Source: Pasteurellaceae bacterium 15-036681
GTDB taxonomy: Bacteria; Pseudomonadota; Gammaproteobacteria; Enterobacterales; Pasteurellaceae
Assembly: GCA_002002485.1 (NCBI GenBank)
Contig: MQVI01000001.1
Span: 1-64,000, forward strand
Reading direction: 5' to 3'
Length of the DNA stretch: 64,000 bases
The notes beneath the pieces are model-generated. The model worked only from the letters and a program-made list of their open reading frames with translations. It was not told the origin of the DNA and searched no databases. A program made the position numbers and the translations under genes. Shown piece after piece: positions 48,743-59,463 of this stretch (the first letter of the stretch is position 1; every line of letters starts with the position of its first letter).

Positions 48743-49653
48743 TTCGCACTTAACTCCAATACACGTTCAACTAAACGCTCAAAACTATAACCTACAGTAG
48801 CTGCAGATTTAGGAAAAATACTGTGGCTAGTCATACCCGGACAAGTATTTACTTCTACTAAACGGAAATTACCTTGTGCATCTTCCATCACATCAATACG
48901 CGACCAGCCACGGCAACCAACGACATCAAAAGCTTGCTTAACTAATTTAGCCACTTCTGCTTGGCGTTCATCATTTAATGCTGGTACAACATATTGGGTG
49001 TTGTCTGACACGTATTTTGCATGGTAATCGTAAAATTCACCTTCTGGGATAACTTGTACTGCAGGCAATACTTCACCATCTAATACTGGTACAGAATATT
49101 CCGCCCCAGCCAAAAATTCTTCGACCAATACGATTGAATCGAATTGTAATGCTTCTTCGATTTTTGCAGGTAATTCTTCTTTGGTTTTTACTTTGAATAC
49201 GCCCACGCTTGAACCTTCACTTGAAGGTTTTACAAACACTGGTAAACCTAATTTTGCAATAATGGCATCGTAATCAACCGCTTGTCCACGTTGAACTACC
49301 ACCATATCTGCCGTTGGTAAACCTACAGCATTCCATAATAATTTGGTACGGAATTTATCTAACGTTACCGCTGATGACATTACGCCACAACCTGTGTACG
49401 GAATACCCATTTGCTCCAATGCGCCTTGCAATACACCATTTTCACCGATACCACCATGTAAGATATTGAATACACGTTGGATTCCTTTTTCTTTTAATTT
49501 TTCTACAGGAAATTCTTTAGTATCAATTGCTTCAACATCGTAACCTAGGCTTTTTAATGCACCAAATACCGCATTACCTGAGTTAATTGAAACTTCACGT
49601 TCAGCCGATACACCACCAAACAATACTGCAATTTTTTCGTTTTTTAAGCTCAT
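48739..49653 (-). CDS. ddl: D-alanine--D-alanine ligase
   Basis: Makes D-Ala-D-Ala for the peptidoglycan pentapeptide. The 304-residue ATP-grasp protein shows [17 protein letters not shown] at the N-terminus, the [12 protein letters not shown] segment, [12 protein letters not shown], and [19 protein letters not shown] near the C-terminus. It occupies the ddlB position between murC and ftsQ in the dcw cluster. A 67-bp gap with a palindromic repeat separates it from murC. Confidence 0.97.
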   Translation of the reverse strand: MSLKNEKIAVLFGGVSAEREVSINSGNAVFGALKSLGYDVEAIDTKEFPVEKLKEKGIQRVFNILHGGIGENGVLQGALEQMGIPYTGCGVMSSAVTLDKFRTKLLWNAVGLPTADMVVVQRGQAVDYDAIIAKLGLPVFVKPSSEGSSVGVFKVKTKEELPAKIEEALQFDSIVLVEEFLAGAEYSVPVLDGEVLPAVQVIPEGEFYDYHAKYVSDNTQYVVPALNDERQAEVAKLVKQAFDVVGCRGWSRIDVMEDAQGNFRLVEVNTCPGMTSHSIFPKSAATVGYSFERLVERVLELSAK

Positions 49654-49669
49654 TTTGTTTTCCTATTCT

Positions 49670-49716
49670 GGGACACGGTGCCCATGTCCGCGGACGCGAG
49701 CATCGCGTCCCTACAT
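49670..49716. repeat. palindromic repeat between murC and ddl
   Basis: GGACACGGTGCCCATGTCC (49671-49689) is followed by GGACGCGAGCATCGCGTCC (49692-49710) and CTACA. Two adjacent hairpins fill the 67-bp gap between murC and ddl. The CCCTACA edge is shared with 39180 and 51186. Confidence 0.65.
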
Positions 49717-49720
49717 TAAA

Positions 49721-51148
49721 TTAATTCTTCCAACTTTCCGCTAAATCACGTGAAAGTTTGCTCACATTACCTGCGCCTTGTGCTAATACTAGATCACCAT
49801 CTTGAATGATTTGATCTAATACCTCACCTAATTGACTCGCATCTGAAACTAAGATCGGATCGACTTTGCCTAAGTTACGGATTGAACGACATAATGCTTT
49901 ACTATCCGCCCCAACGATTGGCGCTTCACCTGCCGCGTACACTTCTAGCATCACCAATGCATCTACCTGTGAAAGTACTTGTACGAAATCATCAAATAGA
50001 TCGCGAGTACGAGAATAACGGTGAGGTTGGAATACCATAACTACACGCTTATTATCCCAACCTTGACGTGCTGCTTTGATAGTTACATCCACCTCTGTTG
50101 GATGGTGACCATAATCATCGACTAACATCACTTTACCATTAGGGCGGATAAATGAGCCTAATTGGTCAAAACGACGGCCTGCCCCTTGGAAATCAGCAAG
50201 AGCAGCAAGAATCGCTTCGTTCTCAATACCTTCTTCTTTTGCCACAGCAAGAGCTGCTGTTGCATTTAAGGCATTATGCGTTCCTGGCACATTTAATAAT
50301 ACATCGATACGCTCGCCATTCGGGCAAACAACTGTGTAGTGACCTTGGAAACCTGTTTGCTGATAATCTTCAATACGGTAATCAGCTTTTTCACTAAAAC
50401 CATAAGTGATAACTTGTCGTCCTACTTTTGGCGCAATTTCCATTACAACTTCGTCATCAGCGCACATTACCGCCAAACCGTAGAACGGAAGATTACGTAA
50501 GAACTTAATATAAGTCTCTTTCATCTTCTCAAAATCACCACCATAAGTATCCATATGGTCTGGTTCAATGTTAGTAACTACTGATACCATTGGTTGTAAG
50601 TGTAAGAACGATGCATCACTTTCATCCGCTTCTGCAATTAAATAACGGCTTGCGCCTAGATGAGCATTTTTACCTGCTGATTTAACTAAGCCACCATTTA
50701 CAAAAGTTGGATCTAACTTCGCCTCAGTATAGATCATTGAAATCATAGCCGTTGTAGTCGTCTTGCCATGAGTACCAGCAACCGCAATACCATGACGGAA
50801 ACGCATAATTTCCGCTAGCATCTGCGCGCGTTGAATCACTGGAATACGCGCTTCTTTCGCTGCTACCACTTCTGGATTCTCATCACTGATTGCACTTGAG
50901 ATTACTACTACACTTGCACCAACTACATTTTCGCCTTGATGACCAAAGAAAATTTTTGCACCTGCTTTTGCTAAGCGTTGAGTAACAGGGCCATCAGCAA
51001 TATCCGAGCCACTAATCTGATAACCTTCGTTTAATAGTACTTCAGCAATACCGCTCATACCTGCACCACCAATCCCTACAAAGTGGATTTGGTTCACACG
51101 GCGCATTTCAGGCACTAATTTTTTAACTTTATCTTGGAAATTTTTCAT
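49721..51148 (-). CDS. murC: UDP-N-acetylmuramate--L-alanine ligase
   Basis: Adds L-alanine to UDP-MurNAc. The 475-residue Mur ligase shows [17 protein letters not shown] (Rossmann), the P-loop [48 protein letters not shown], and the C-terminal [11 protein letters not shown] and FQPHRYSRT. It lies between murG and ddl in the dcw cluster. Repeats lie on both sides. Confidence 0.98.
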   Translation of the reverse strand: MKNFQDKVKKLVPEMRRVNQIHFVGIGGAGMSGIAEVLLNEGYQISGSDIADGPVTQRLAKAGAKIFFGHQGENVVGASVVVISSAISDENPEVVAAKEARIPVIQRAQMLAEIMRFRHGIAVAGTHGKTTTTAMISMIYTEAKLDPTFVNGGLVKSAGKNAHLGASRYLIAEADESDASFLHLQPMVSVVTNIEPDHMDTYGGDFEKMKETYIKFLRNLPFYGLAVMCADDEVVMEIAPKVGRQVITYGFSEKADYRIEDYQQTGFQGHYTVVCPNGERIDVLLNVPGTHNALNATAALAVAKEEGIENEAILAALADFQGAGRRFDQLGSFIRPNGKVMLVDDYGHHPTEVDVTIKAARQGWDNKRVVMVFQPHRYSRTRDLFDDFVQVLSQVDALVMLEVYAAGEAPIVGADSKALCRSIRNLGKVDPILVSDASQLGEVLDQIIQDGDLVLAQGAGNVSKLSRDLAESWKN

Positions 51149-51163
51149 ACAACATCTCTCAAT

Positions 51164-51211
51164 GGTGCGTTTACACGCACCCTACATTTTTGAATTCGTA
51201 AGGCGGAACTT
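51164..51211. repeat. palindromic repeats between murG and murC
   Basis: GGTGCGTTTACACGCACC-CTACA (51164-51186), then AAGGCGGAACTTGTCTCGCC (51199-51218 approximately). The first is a close relative of 24984-25010. The gap between murC and murG is 78 bp. Confidence 0.65.
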
Positions 51212-51226
51212 GTCTCGCCAATAAAA

Positions 51227-52282
51227 TTAATTCGCTTGCTCAATAATCACTTCAGCTACACGCTTAGCCGCCATAGGACTTGCCATTTGACGCGCTTTGA
51301 TTGCCATTTCTGTTAATTTTTGGCGATCTTGTACTAATGGCTGTAAGGCATTTAATAAACTTTCTGGATTAAAATCTTTTTGTTCAATAATCACAGCTGC
51401 ACCGGCATTCGCTAAATACTCAGCATTTAAAAACTGTTGACGATCTTTATGCTGGAAAGGCACAAAAATCGCAGGTAAGCCTGCTGCTGCAATTTCACAA
51501 ACTGTTAATGCACCTGAACGACAAATCACAAGATCTGCCCATTCATATGCGGCCTTCATATCGTCAATAAATTCACTTGCAATACCGTTACCAGTTTGTT
51601 GATAAATTTCTTCAACACCTTCCAGCTTACCTTTACCTACTTGGTGACTAATCATTACCGCATTACCTAATGCTTTAGCAACTTCAGGCACAGTTTGGTT
51701 AATCACCATCGCACCTTGGCTTCCGCCCATCACCAATACATTGATTGGATAGCCTCGCTCAACAAAACGTTGCTCTGGAGCTTCGATATCAAACAGATCT
51801 TGGCGAACAGGGTTACCTACAACTTCTGCATTTGGAAAAACATTTGGGAATGCTTGTAAAGTACGGCGTGCAATTTTAGAAAGCCACACGTTAGTCAGGC
51901 CAGCAACTGCATTTTGCTCATGTAAAATAACTGGTACACCACATAATTTAGCAGCAATACCACCAGGCCCCGATACATAGCCTCCCATACCAAGCACTGC
52001 ATCTGGTTTATAATTTTTAATAATTTTACGTGCTTGTAATACGGCTCTTAAGATCGCAAAAGGGGCAGTCAGTAATGCACCAACGCCCTTGCCTTTTAAA
52101 CCTGAAATTTGAATAAACTCAATTGGAATGCCATGCTTTGGAACAAGATCTGCTTCCATTCGATCTTTTGTACCTAACCAACGAATTTCCCAACCTTGTT
52201 GTTGTAATTCTCTTGCAACAGCGATCGCAGGAAATACATGTCCACCTGTACCACCTGCCATCACTAATAATTTCTTAGCCAT
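51227..52282 (-). CDS. murG: UDP-GlcNAc:undecaprenyl-PP-MurNAc-pentapeptide transferase
   Basis: Makes lipid II from lipid I on the inner face of the membrane. The 351-residue GT28 protein shows [16 protein letters not shown] near the N-terminus, [38 protein letters not shown], and the UDP-GlcNAc-binding [24 protein letters not shown]. It sits 12 bp after ftsW. Confidence 0.98.
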   Translation of the reverse strand: MAKKLLVMAGGTGGHVFPAIAVARELQQQGWEIRWLGTKDRMEADLVPKHGIPIEFIQISGLKGKGVGALLTAPFAILRAVLQARKIIKNYKPDAVLGMGGYVSGPGGIAAKLCGVPVILHEQNAVAGLTNVWLSKIARRTLQAFPNVFPNAEVVGNPVRQDLFDIEAPEQRFVERGYPINVLVMGGSQGAMVINQTVPEVAKALGNAVMISHQVGKGKLEGVEEIYQQTGNGIASEFIDDMKAAYEWADLVICRSGALTVCEIAAAGLPAIFVPFQHKDRQQFLNAEYLANAGAAVIIEQKDFNPESLLNALQPLVQDRQKLTEMAIKARQMASPMAAKRVAEVIIEQAN

Positions 52283-52294
52283 TTCTATTCCTTA

Positions 52295-53503
52295 CTAATT
52301 ATCTTTTAAATGAGCGTGACCAATTCGCTCTAAGCGATTTTCATGATCAATGCGTACCAAAATCGCCATAATAATCGACATTATAATTAAACTTGATCCA
52401 CCATAACTGACCAAAGGGAAAGTTAAACCTTTAGTTGGAATTAAACCTGAAGCCATTCCTAAATTTACAAAACCTTGGAAAAAAATCAAAATTGAAATGC
52501 CAAATGCTAAATAGCCATGGAAACGTTTTTCCAATTTCAATGATATTTTACTTATTTGTAATGCTTTCCAAGTCAGAGTTGCTAATAATACCACAATAAA
52601 CACAATTCCGATTAGTCCAAATTCTTCACCAATCACCGCCATGATAAAGTCGGTATGAGCTTCTGGTAAATAATTTTGTTTTTGGACCGAATTGCCTAAC
52701 CCCCTTCCCCAAATTTCTCCTTGCCCAAATGCCATAAAAGAGTTAGAAAGCTGATAACCATCACCAAATACATCAGCAAAAGGATCACGATAAGACATAA
52801 TCCGACGCATTCGATATTCAGATTGAGCAGCACCATAAAGTAACAAGCTTGCTCCAACAGCTAATAAGACAAACTGTTTTAATCGAGCCCCTGCAATAAA
52901 TAACAAGCTAAATGTCAAAACAAAGAGCACGATGATACTACCCAAATCAGGTTGCATATATAAAAAAAGCACAAACAACCCTAGAATGCAACCAGGTCGC
53001 CATAAACTGAACGTCTCCACACGAATCTCATCATATTTACGCGTATAAAAATCAGCGAAATAGCAGATAACTGCAAGCTTAGCCAATTCAGCAGGTTGGA
53101 AATTGATTGCTCCAGCAAGTCTAATCCAACGTGTTGAGCCATTCACTTTAGTACCAATAAACAATACAACAACTAACAGGGCTAAAGACAATAACATCAA
53201 TGGCGTTGAATATTTTTGCCATTTTTCCATTGAAATATTGCTAAAAAGACTAAACACCGTAATAGCAACTAGAATATAAACGCCATCTTTGATTGCATAA
53301 CCAAATGGATCTTCCGCTGATAAAGGAATTGATGCAGATGTCACCGCTACAAAGCCAATTGTTAATAATCCAACAAATAGCCAAATCAACCCACGATCGT
53401 AAAGACTATTGGTCGGAGTTAATCTTGTCCATTTTTCTAATTCACTTTTAGGTGAATCAAATTGGGTTGTTGGTAGCTTAATTGACTTGAGTTTCTCTAA
53501 CAT
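52295..53503 (-). CDS. ftsW: septal peptidoglycan polymerase FtsW
   Basis: SEDS-family glycosyltransferase that works with FtsI at the septum. The 402 residues form about ten membrane helices. Family features are GTKVNGSTRWIRL, QPAELAKLAVICYFADFY, MQPDLGSIIVL, GNSVQKQNYLPEAHTDFIMAVIGEEFG, and the C-terminal LVSYGGSSLI. I choose ATG 53503, whose first base overlaps the murD TGA (TGATG); the open frame begins one codon earlier at a TTG. Confidence 0.96.
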   Translation of the reverse strand: MLEKLKSIKLPTTQFDSPKSELEKWTRLTPTNSLYDRGLIWLFVGLLTIGFVAVTSASIPLSAEDPFGYAIKDGVYILVAITVFSLFSNISMEKWQKYSTPLMLLSLALLVVVLFIGTKVNGSTRWIRLAGAINFQPAELAKLAVICYFADFYTRKYDEIRVETFSLWRPGCILGLFVLFLYMQPDLGSIIVLFVLTFSLLFIAGARLKQFVLLAVGASLLLYGAAQSEYRMRRIMSYRDPFADVFGDGYQLSNSFMAFGQGEIWGRGLGNSVQKQNYLPEAHTDFIMAVIGEEFGLIGIVFIVVLLATLTWKALQISKISLKLEKRFHGYLAFGISILIFFQGFVNLGMASGLIPTKGLTFPLVSYGGSSLIIMSIIMAILVRIDHENRLERIGHAHLKDN

Positions 53504-54804
53504 CAAGCGGTTACTCCTTCAGCTAATTTTGCAAATTGATGACCGCGATCTTCAAAGTTTTTAAATTGATCTAAACTTGCACAAGCTGGCGATAATAGAA
53601 CCATATCGCCTGATTTTAATTGTGGGTGAATCGCTTCAACGGCTTGTTGCATAGTTTCCACTAATACACTGTTTTCGGTTAATTTTGCCAATTCTGCACC
53701 GTCTTGACCGAAGCAGTAACAAACAATATTGTCTTTATTAATTAATGGTTTTAATTCTGAGAAATCAGCACCTTTGCCATCACCACCTAATAATAGATAA
53801 AGGGTTCCTGCAACTTGTAAACCATTTAATGCCGCCACTGTACTACCCACATTGGTTGCTTTTGAGTCATTCACCCAACGTACGCCATCTGAAGTTGGTA
53901 CAGGTTGGAAACGGTGATCTAAGCCTGAATAAGTTTTTAATGCGCTGATAATGCCTTCACGTGCCACGCCTGCTGCATCAGCTAAAGCCATTGCAGATAA
54001 GGCATTCATTTCATTGTGGCGACCTTTGATTTTGACATCACTGACGGCAATTACCGCTTGATCACCGGCAAATAATTTACCATCACGAATAGAATAATTT
54101 GCATTATGTTCTGCAAAACTAATCACAGAACTTACCGCTTGATCTGGATAAGTTTGGCGATCTTCACCATTTACAATAATATTTTCGGCATTTTCATAAA
54201 TACGTAATTTTGCTTGGCGATACCCTTCAAGATCGTCATAGCGATCCATATGGTCTTCGCTGATATTTAAGATCGTGGCTGCTTTCGCTTTTAATGAATA
54301 AGTGGTTTCAAGTTGGAAGCTTGATAATTCGAGAACATACAGATCAAAATCGCCTTTCAACAAACTTAGTGCAGGTACGCCAATATTACCGCCCATACCT
54401 ACTTTAACGTTCGCTTGTTTAGCCATTTCAGTGGTTAAGCTCGTTACAGTACTTTTACCGTTTGAACCCGTAATCGCAATAATCGGCGCTTTTGCTTCAC
54501 GACAGAACAATTCAATATCACCTACCACTTCAACACCCGCTTTAATTGCTTGTTGAATTTCAGGGGTAGCAACAGCAAGTCCTGGGCTGATAACGATCAG
54601 ATCAGAACTTAATAACCACTCAAGATTTAACCCGCCAGTATGAAGGGGAACATCCTTGCCTAACTTATCCGCACCCGCTGGATTTGTGCGGGTATCAATT
54701 ACACGTACTTTTGCGTTTTTATCCGCAAAGAAATCCACACAAGATAAACCTGTTGTGCCTAAGCCAATAATGGTGACTGTTTTGCCTTGATATTGATTTT
54801 GCAT
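53503..54804 (-). CDS. murD: UDP-N-acetylmuramoylalanine--D-glutamate ligase
   Basis: Adds D-glutamate to UDP-MurNAc-L-Ala. The 433-residue Mur ligase shows [18 protein letters not shown], the P-loop [44 protein letters not shown], and [16 protein letters not shown]. Its stop TGA overlaps the ftsW ATG. It lies 64 bp after mraY. No anomaly is seen. Confidence 0.98.
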   Translation of the reverse strand: MQNQYQGKTVTIIGLGTTGLSCVDFFADKNAKVRVIDTRTNPAGADKLGKDVPLHTGGLNLEWLLSSDLIVISPGLAVATPEIQQAIKAGVEVVGDIELFCREAKAPIIAITGSNGKSTVTSLTTEMAKQANVKVGMGGNIGVPALSLLKGDFDLYVLELSSFQLETTYSLKAKAATILNISEDHMDRYDDLEGYRQAKLRIYENAENIIVNGEDRQTYPDQAVSSVISFAEHNANYSIRDGKLFAGDQAVIAVSDVKIKGRHNEMNALSAMALADAAGVAREGIISALKTYSGLDHRFQPVPTSDGVRWVNDSKATNVGSTVAALNGLQVAGTLYLLLGGDGKGADFSELKPLINKDNIVCYCFGQDGAELAKLTENSVLVETMQQAVEAIHPQLKSGDMVLLSPACASLDQFKNFEDRGHQFAKLAEGVTA

Positions 54805-54868
54805 ATTGTTGTTCTCTTAAAACGATAAATGCCTTTCCCCACAAATGCGAGGAAAGGTTCTTAAATAA

Positions 54869-55951
54869 TTAACGAAGTTTCAACGTTACTAATCCAATTA
54901 ACACCAACATTAAAGTGATAATCCAGAAACGAACGATAACACGAGGTTCTGGCCAGCCTTTTAATTCAAAGTGATGGTGAATTGGTGCCATACGGAAAAT
55001 ACGCTTTTGACGAATTTTATATGAGCCAACCTGTAAGATTACTGACAATGCTTCAACAACGAACACTCCGCCCATTACCACAAGGAGTAACTCTTGGCGA
55101 ACTAACACTGCGATAACACCTAATGCACCACCTAGTGAAAGTGAACCCACATCGCCCATAAATACTTGCGCAGGGTAAGTGTTAAACCATAAGAAACCTA
55201 AACCTGCACCCACAATTGCGGTACAAATAATTACTAGCTCGCCGCTGTATTTGATATAAGGAATATGTAAGTATTCTGCGAAGTTGTAGTTACCCGTTGC
55301 CCATGCAATTAAACCAAATGCACCTGCCACCATAATAATTGGTACAATCGCTAAACCATCTAAGCCATCAGTTAAGTTTACCGCGTTACTTGTCCCAACA
55401 ATGACAAAGTAAGTTAATACAATATAGAACAAGCCTAGTTGTGGCATAACATCTTTAAAGAATGGCACTACTAATTGAGTTGCTGCGGTATCTTTACCAA
55501 TCGCATACATACCAAATGCTGAAATTAGTGCAATTACCGATAACCAGAAATATTTCCAACGCGCAATTAAGCCGTCTGTGCTTTTACGTGAGATTTTCCA
55601 ATAGTCATCAACAAAACCAATCACACCATAACCGAATAGGATAAATAACACAAACCACACATAAGGGTTTCTTAAATCTGCCCAAAGTAGTGTACTTACC
55701 CCGATTGCGAATAGGATCATAATCCCCCCCATTGTTGGCGTACCACGTTTTTTATAATGGCTTTCAGGGCCATCATTACGCACTTCTTGACCAAATTTTA
55801 AAATCTGTAGACGGCGAATAACCGTAGGGCCGATCCATAATCCGATAATTAACGCAGTTAATAGCGCCATAATTGCACGGAATGTAATATAAGACACAAC
55901 GTTAAATACGGTATGAATATGAACAAGTTGTTCTGCTAACCAAACGAGCAT
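54869..55951 (-). CDS. mraY: phospho-MurNAc-pentapeptide translocase
   Basis: Makes lipid I from undecaprenyl phosphate and UDP-MurNAc-pentapeptide. The 360-residue protein has ten membrane helices. Active-site segments are [19 protein letters not shown] (catalytic aspartates), [13 protein letters not shown] and [12 protein letters not shown], then the HIHHHFE-like loop [11 protein letters not shown]. It starts 10 bp after murF. Confidence 0.98.
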   Translation of the reverse strand: MLVWLAEQLVHIHTVFNVVSYITFRAIMALLTALIIGLWIGPTVIRRLQILKFGQEVRNDGPESHYKKRGTPTMGGIMILFAIGVSTLLWADLRNPYVWFVLFILFGYGVIGFVDDYWKISRKSTDGLIARWKYFWLSVIALISAFGMYAIGKDTAATQLVVPFFKDVMPQLGLFYIVLTYFVIVGTSNAVNLTDGLDGLAIVPIIMVAGAFGLIAWATGNYNFAEYLHIPYIKYSGELVIICTAIVGAGLGFLWFNTYPAQVFMGDVGSLSLGGALGVIAVLVRQELLLVVMGGVFVVEALSVILQVGSYKIRQKRIFRMAPIHHHFELKGWPEPRVIVRFWIITLMLVLIGLVTLKLR

Positions 55952-55961
55952 AGGTTAATCC

Positions 55962-57356
55962 TTAAAAAGAAACATTAAAAGAACGAGCAAGTGAAGAGAT
56001 TAACTCTTCCATTTTTTGGCTACGAGAGCCTTTTGCTAATAATACAAGCGGTTGGTTTTGCGCAATTTTTTGCGAAATGGTCGCAAATAAGAAATTGTGC
56101 ATTGCCGTTTTATCCGTAAAGTGATGTGCTACATTCCCACTAATCACTGCACTCTCTTTACCAAAACTTACCACTAAATCTAATTGTGCATCACGCACAA
56201 AATCTGCTACTTCTTGGTGACAAGCCTGACTATCTTTGCCTAGCTCACCCATATCCGCCACCGCAAAAATACGGAATGCTGGATAGTTTTGTAATACTGA
56301 TACAGCCGACTTCATTGAGTCCACATTGGCATTATAAGTATCATCAATCATCAAGAAATTATCATTCACTTCAACAGGATATAAACGACCTTTCACTGAA
56401 GAACGTTGTTCTAAACCTGCTTTTACTGCTTGTAAGTCTACGCCCACTGCCATTGCAAGAGAAGTTGCAGCTAAAGCATTGCTTACATTATGTGCGCCTA
56501 AATAAGGCAAATTAATCTCAATCTCGCCTTGTGGCGTGTGTAAAGTAAAGCGCGAGCCCGATAAATGCAGTTCAACATTTTCCGCCCAATAATCTGCGTA
56601 AGAGTCTTTATCTGAACCTGTATAGCTAAAAGATTGAAGCTCATGCTCGCCAATCTCTCTTTGCCATTCAGGATAATAATGAACCAGATTAACAATCGCC
56701 TTACCGCCAACTTTTAAGCCTCTATAAATTTCGCCTTTAGCTTGTGCAACGCCTGCTAACGAGCCAAAACCTTCTAAATGCGCAGAAGCGACATTATTGA
56801 CTAAACACGCATCTGGCTGGGTAATTTCAGTGGTATAGGCAATTTCACCAATATGGTTTGCGCCTAATTCAACAACAGCAAATTTATGCTGTGGCGTTAA
56901 ACGTAATAACGTCATTGGTACGCCTAAATCATTGTTTAAGTTACCAAAGGTATAAAGCACTTCATCTTCATTACCTGCTGCTTTTTGCAAAATCTTAGCA
57001 GTCATCTCTTTCACGCTGGTTTTGCCTGATGAACCTGTCATTGCAACTGTTTTTGGGTTTAATTCCGCTTTTAACCATTTGGCTAATTCACCGAGTGCAA
57101 GGCGCGTATCTGCAACAATAATTTGCGGCACGTTCACTGCCATTTCACGCTCAACCACTACCGCTACACAGCCTTGCTGTATCGCGTTATCGAGGTAGTT
57201 ATGCGCATCAAAATTTGCACCTTTTAATGCAAAAAACAGCCCAGAATTGACCGCTTGACGAGTATCGGTGCTAACGATTTCAACCGTTGTTGTTTCATCG
57301 CCGATAAGTGTTGCATTTAGAATATCTGCAACTTGTTTTGTTGTTAGTTTTATCAT
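55962..57356 (-). CDS. murF: UDP-MurNAc-tripeptide--D-Ala-D-Ala ligase
   Basis: Adds D-Ala-D-Ala to UDP-MurNAc-tripeptide. The 464-residue Mur ligase shows LFFALKGANFDAHNYL, the P-loop MTGSSGKTSVKEM, VVELGANHIGEIAYTTEI, GAHNVSNALAATSLA and DDTYNANVDSMKSAV. An exact uptake signal lies inside it at 56044. It is separated from murE by about 617 bp holding an unrelated gene and repeats, whereas in most relatives murE and murF abut. Confidence 0.98.
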   Translation of the reverse strand: MIKLTTKQVADILNATLIGDETTTVEIVSTDTRQAVNSGLFFALKGANFDAHNYLDNAIQQGCVAVVVEREMAVNVPQIIVADTRLALGELAKWLKAELNPKTVAMTGSSGKTSVKEMTAKILQKAAGNEDEVLYTFGNLNNDLGVPMTLLRLTPQHKFAVVELGANHIGEIAYTTEITQPDACLVNNVASAHLEGFGSLAGVAQAKGEIYRGLKVGGKAIVNLVHYYPEWQREIGEHELQSFSYTGSDKDSYADYWAENVELHLSGSRFTLHTPQGEIEINLPYLGAHNVSNALAATSLAMAVGVDLQAVKAGLEQRSSVKGRLYPVEVNDNFLMIDDTYNANVDSMKSAVSVLQNYPAFRIFAVADMGELGKDSQACHQEVADFVRDAQLDLVVSFGKESAVISGNVAHHFTDKTAMHNFLFATISQKIAQNQPLVLLAKGSRSQKMEELISSLARSFNVSF

Positions 57357-57361
57357 TTTTT

Positions 57362-57406
57362 AAATCTCCCCCCAGCCCCCTCTTTTTCAAAGAGGGGGGG
57401 AGGTTT
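57362..57406 (+). repeat. dcw repeat, inverted copy
   Basis: AAATCTCCCCCCAGCC, then CCCTCTTTTTCAAAGAGGG and GGGGAGGTTT. It is a diverged and inverted copy of the unit at 57445-57488 and 57933-57976, with the same hairpin CCCTCTTT/AAAGAGGG. It lies just downstream of the small membrane-protein gene and before murF. Confidence 0.78.
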
Positions 57407-57444
57407 ATTTTTTAAAGTTAATATTATTTTCTCCCTTCTACTTA

Positions 57445-57488
57445 TTCCCCCTCTTTAGCAAAGAGGGGGTTAGGGGGAGATTTGTCTA
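57445..57488 (-). repeat. dcw 44-bp direct repeat, copy A
   Basis: A 44-bp sequence beginning TTCCCCCTCTTTAGCAAAGA and ending GGGGAGATTTGTCTA. It is identical base for base to 57933-57976 in the same orientation. It contains the hairpin CCCCCTCTTT-AGC-AAAGAGGGGG. It lies just beyond the stop codon of the small membrane-protein gene. Confidence 0.92.
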
Positions 57489-57489
57489 T

Positions 57490-57915
57490 CTATTTCCCTA
57501 ACATTATTTCCCCATCAACCATTCTAAAACCTTGGATTGATGTGAGATATAAAATTGCGACTAAAATCAATATCGCAAAAGTAATCATAAATCCGTGAAT
57601 AATTAGCTTATATATCAAACCGCCACGAATATTGTTGGTTTTTATAATATTGCCTAACGAATTACCAAAATGGATGTAATTCATTAAGAATGTGATACCC
57701 GCCATGATCTGCATAAAAAAGCTGAAATATTCGATTCTTATTGGATGCGCAACCTGTTCATAGTGTAAATCCACTAAAAAATAGGCAAAAAATGCAATCA
57801 TCAATAGGGTAATCACTGCACCAATATTACGAATAAACTCTAAGTAAATAGGCACAAATTTTGTTAGAAAGAGTGATATTTCACTTATTACACTTCGGTT
57901 TTCTGTATCTTTCAT
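57490..57915 (-). CDS. small membrane protein of unknown function, inserted in dcw
   Basis: A 141-residue protein that I do not recognise. It has three likely membrane helices: about 27-50 (IRNIGAVITLLMIAFFAYFLVDL), 64-82 (FSFFMQIMAGITFLMNYIHF) and 104-127 (LIIHGFMITFAILILVAILYL). The N-terminus is polar (MKDTENRSVISE). It sits between murE and murF, an insertion into an otherwise canonical cluster. Identical 44-bp repeats lie on either side. The ribosome site TTGGAACAATA is weak. It may be a foreign cassette carried by repeat-mediated insertion, or a modulator of the adjacent ligases; nothing in the sequence decides. Confidence 0.75.
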   Translation of the reverse strand: MKDTENRSVISEISLFLTKFVPIYLEFIRNIGAVITLLMIAFFAYFLVDLHYEQVAHPIRIEYFSFFMQIMAGITFLMNYIHFGNSLGNIIKTNNIRGGLIYKLIIHGFMITFAILILVAILYLTSIQGFRMVDGEIMLGK

Positions 57916-57932
57916 TATTGTTCCAAATTTTT

Positions 57933-57976
57933 TTCCCCCTCTTTAGCAAAGAGGGGGTTAGGGGGAGATTTGTCTA
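57933..57976 (-). repeat. dcw 44-bp direct repeat, copy B
   Basis: Identical to copy A at 57445-57488. Its last three bases (CTA) are the complement of the murE stop codon TAG, so the repeat begins exactly at the murE 3' end on the minus strand. Confidence 0.92.
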
Positions 57977-59455
57977 CCCCAAAAACTTTCTCGCCCACTC
58001 TTGATCCGAGAAATGATATTTCTTAGTGCCAAGAATTTGATAATCTTCATGACCTTTGCCCGCAATCACAATCACATCTTTGCTGTCTGCTTGTTCAATT
58101 GCTTGTTCGATCGCATATTGGCGAATGTGCATTGAGGTAACATTTTTCGGCTTTTTAAAGCCTTTCATAATATCAGCAAAGATCACATCAGGATCTTCAG
58201 TGCGTGGGTTATCATCGGTTACGATCACTTTATCCGCTAACTGTTCCGCAATTTGTGCCATTAATGGACGTTTGCCAGTATCTCTATTACCGCCACAACC
58301 AAATACACACCATAAATTGCCATCGCAGTGTAAACGTGCCGCGTCTAATGCTTTTTCTAAAGCATCTGGGGTATGTGCATAGTCCACAATCACCATTGGG
58401 CTTTCTGGATTTGTTTCGCTAGTGATACATTCCATTCGACCACTCACTCCGACTAGCTGCGGTGCCGTTTTAAGTAATGCTTCAAAGTCATAGCCTAATG
58501 CTAATAAACCAGCGAATGCGGTTAATAGATTGCTCACATTGAAAGCACCAATTAAGCGACTTTCTAATTTGCCTTTGCCCCAAGATGAGTCAAATTCAAT
58601 GGTTGCACCTTTTAAGGTAAATTCCACCGCTTGCGCTTGTACCCAACGCGCTTGGGTTAATTTATTACTTGGTTCGATACTAATTGCGACTGCTTCTGGT
58701 AATTTCGCTAACCACTGGCGACCAATCTCATCATCCGCATTAATCACTTGTTGCTTACTTGAAAGCTCGCCGAATAAGCGATATTTCGCTTCAGCGTATT
58801 CTTCCATTGTATTGTGATAATCCAAGTGATCACGGCTTAAATTAGTAAATAACGCTAGATCAAACTCTAAAGCTTCCGCACGATATTGTGCTAAACCGTG
58901 TGATGACACTTCCATTGCACAGAAATCTGCACCAAGATCAACAAAACTCGCTAAATTACGCTGAATTTCAATCGCGGAACCTGTAGTGTTTACCGCCTCT
59001 TGCACTTGACCATATAAGCCATTACCAATAGTTCCCATCACCGCTGATTTGCCACCAAGCAAGTTGCGCCATTGAGCAAAAAGTTGTGCCGTTGTAGTCT
59101 TACCGTTTGTGCCAGTAATACCAACTAAGGTTAATTTTTTAGAAGGATCTTGATAGAAAGCCCCAGCTACTTCCGATAAAATTTTAGGTAGATTTGGTAC
59201 AGAAATTACTGTGCTATTTGCAAAATTTTTATCTAATTCAACCGCTTGTTGTTCATCATCTGCTTCTGCTAAAACTAGCGCTGCACCTTGTTCAATCGCT
59301 TTAGCGATAAAATTACGCCCATCAACTTGGTGACCTTTTAGTGCCACAAAGAGATCGCCTTGTGAAACTTGGCGACTATCTAATGTCATCTGATTTAATG
59401 ATTTTAACTCTGTCCAAGTTTCAAGCTCTGGAAAGAATGACAATAAACGTTTCAT
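57974..59455 (-). CDS. murE: UDP-MurNAc-Ala-Glu--meso-diaminopimelate ligase
   Basis: Adds meso-diaminopimelate to UDP-MurNAc-Ala-D-Glu. The 493-residue Mur ligase shows [18 protein letters not shown], the P-loop [49 protein letters not shown], and the DDNPRTEDP motif typical of the mDAP-specific enzymes. It lies 8 bp after ftsI. The stop codon coincides with a 44-bp repeat. Confidence 0.98.
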   Translation of the reverse strand: MKRLLSFFPELETWTELKSLNQMTLDSRQVSQGDLFVALKGHQVDGRNFIAKAIEQGAALVLAEADDEQQAVELDKNFANSTVISVPNLPKILSEVAGAFYQDPSKKLTLVGITGTNGKTTTAQLFAQWRNLLGGKSAVMGTIGNGLYGQVQEAVNTTGSAIEIQRNLASFVDLGADFCAMEVSSHGLAQYRAEALEFDLALFTNLSRDHLDYHNTMEEYAEAKYRLFGELSSKQQVINADDEIGRQWLAKLPEAVAISIEPSNKLTQARWVQAQAVEFTLKGATIEFDSSWGKGKLESRLIGAFNVSNLLTAFAGLLALGYDFEALLKTAPQLVGVSGRMECITSETNPESPMVIVDYAHTPDALEKALDAARLHCDGNLWCVFGCGGNRDTGKRPLMAQIAEQLADKVIVTDDNPRTEDPDVIFADIMKGFKKPKNVTSMHIRQYAIEQAIEQADSKDVIVIAGKGHEDYQILGTKKYHFSDQEWARKFLG

Positions 59456-59463
59456 AAATGCCT

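Noticed and set aside
57445-57976. Insertion sequence or transposon in the murE-murF gap.
   Set aside because: There is no transposase and the flanking repeats are hairpin units, not terminal inverted repeats with target duplications.
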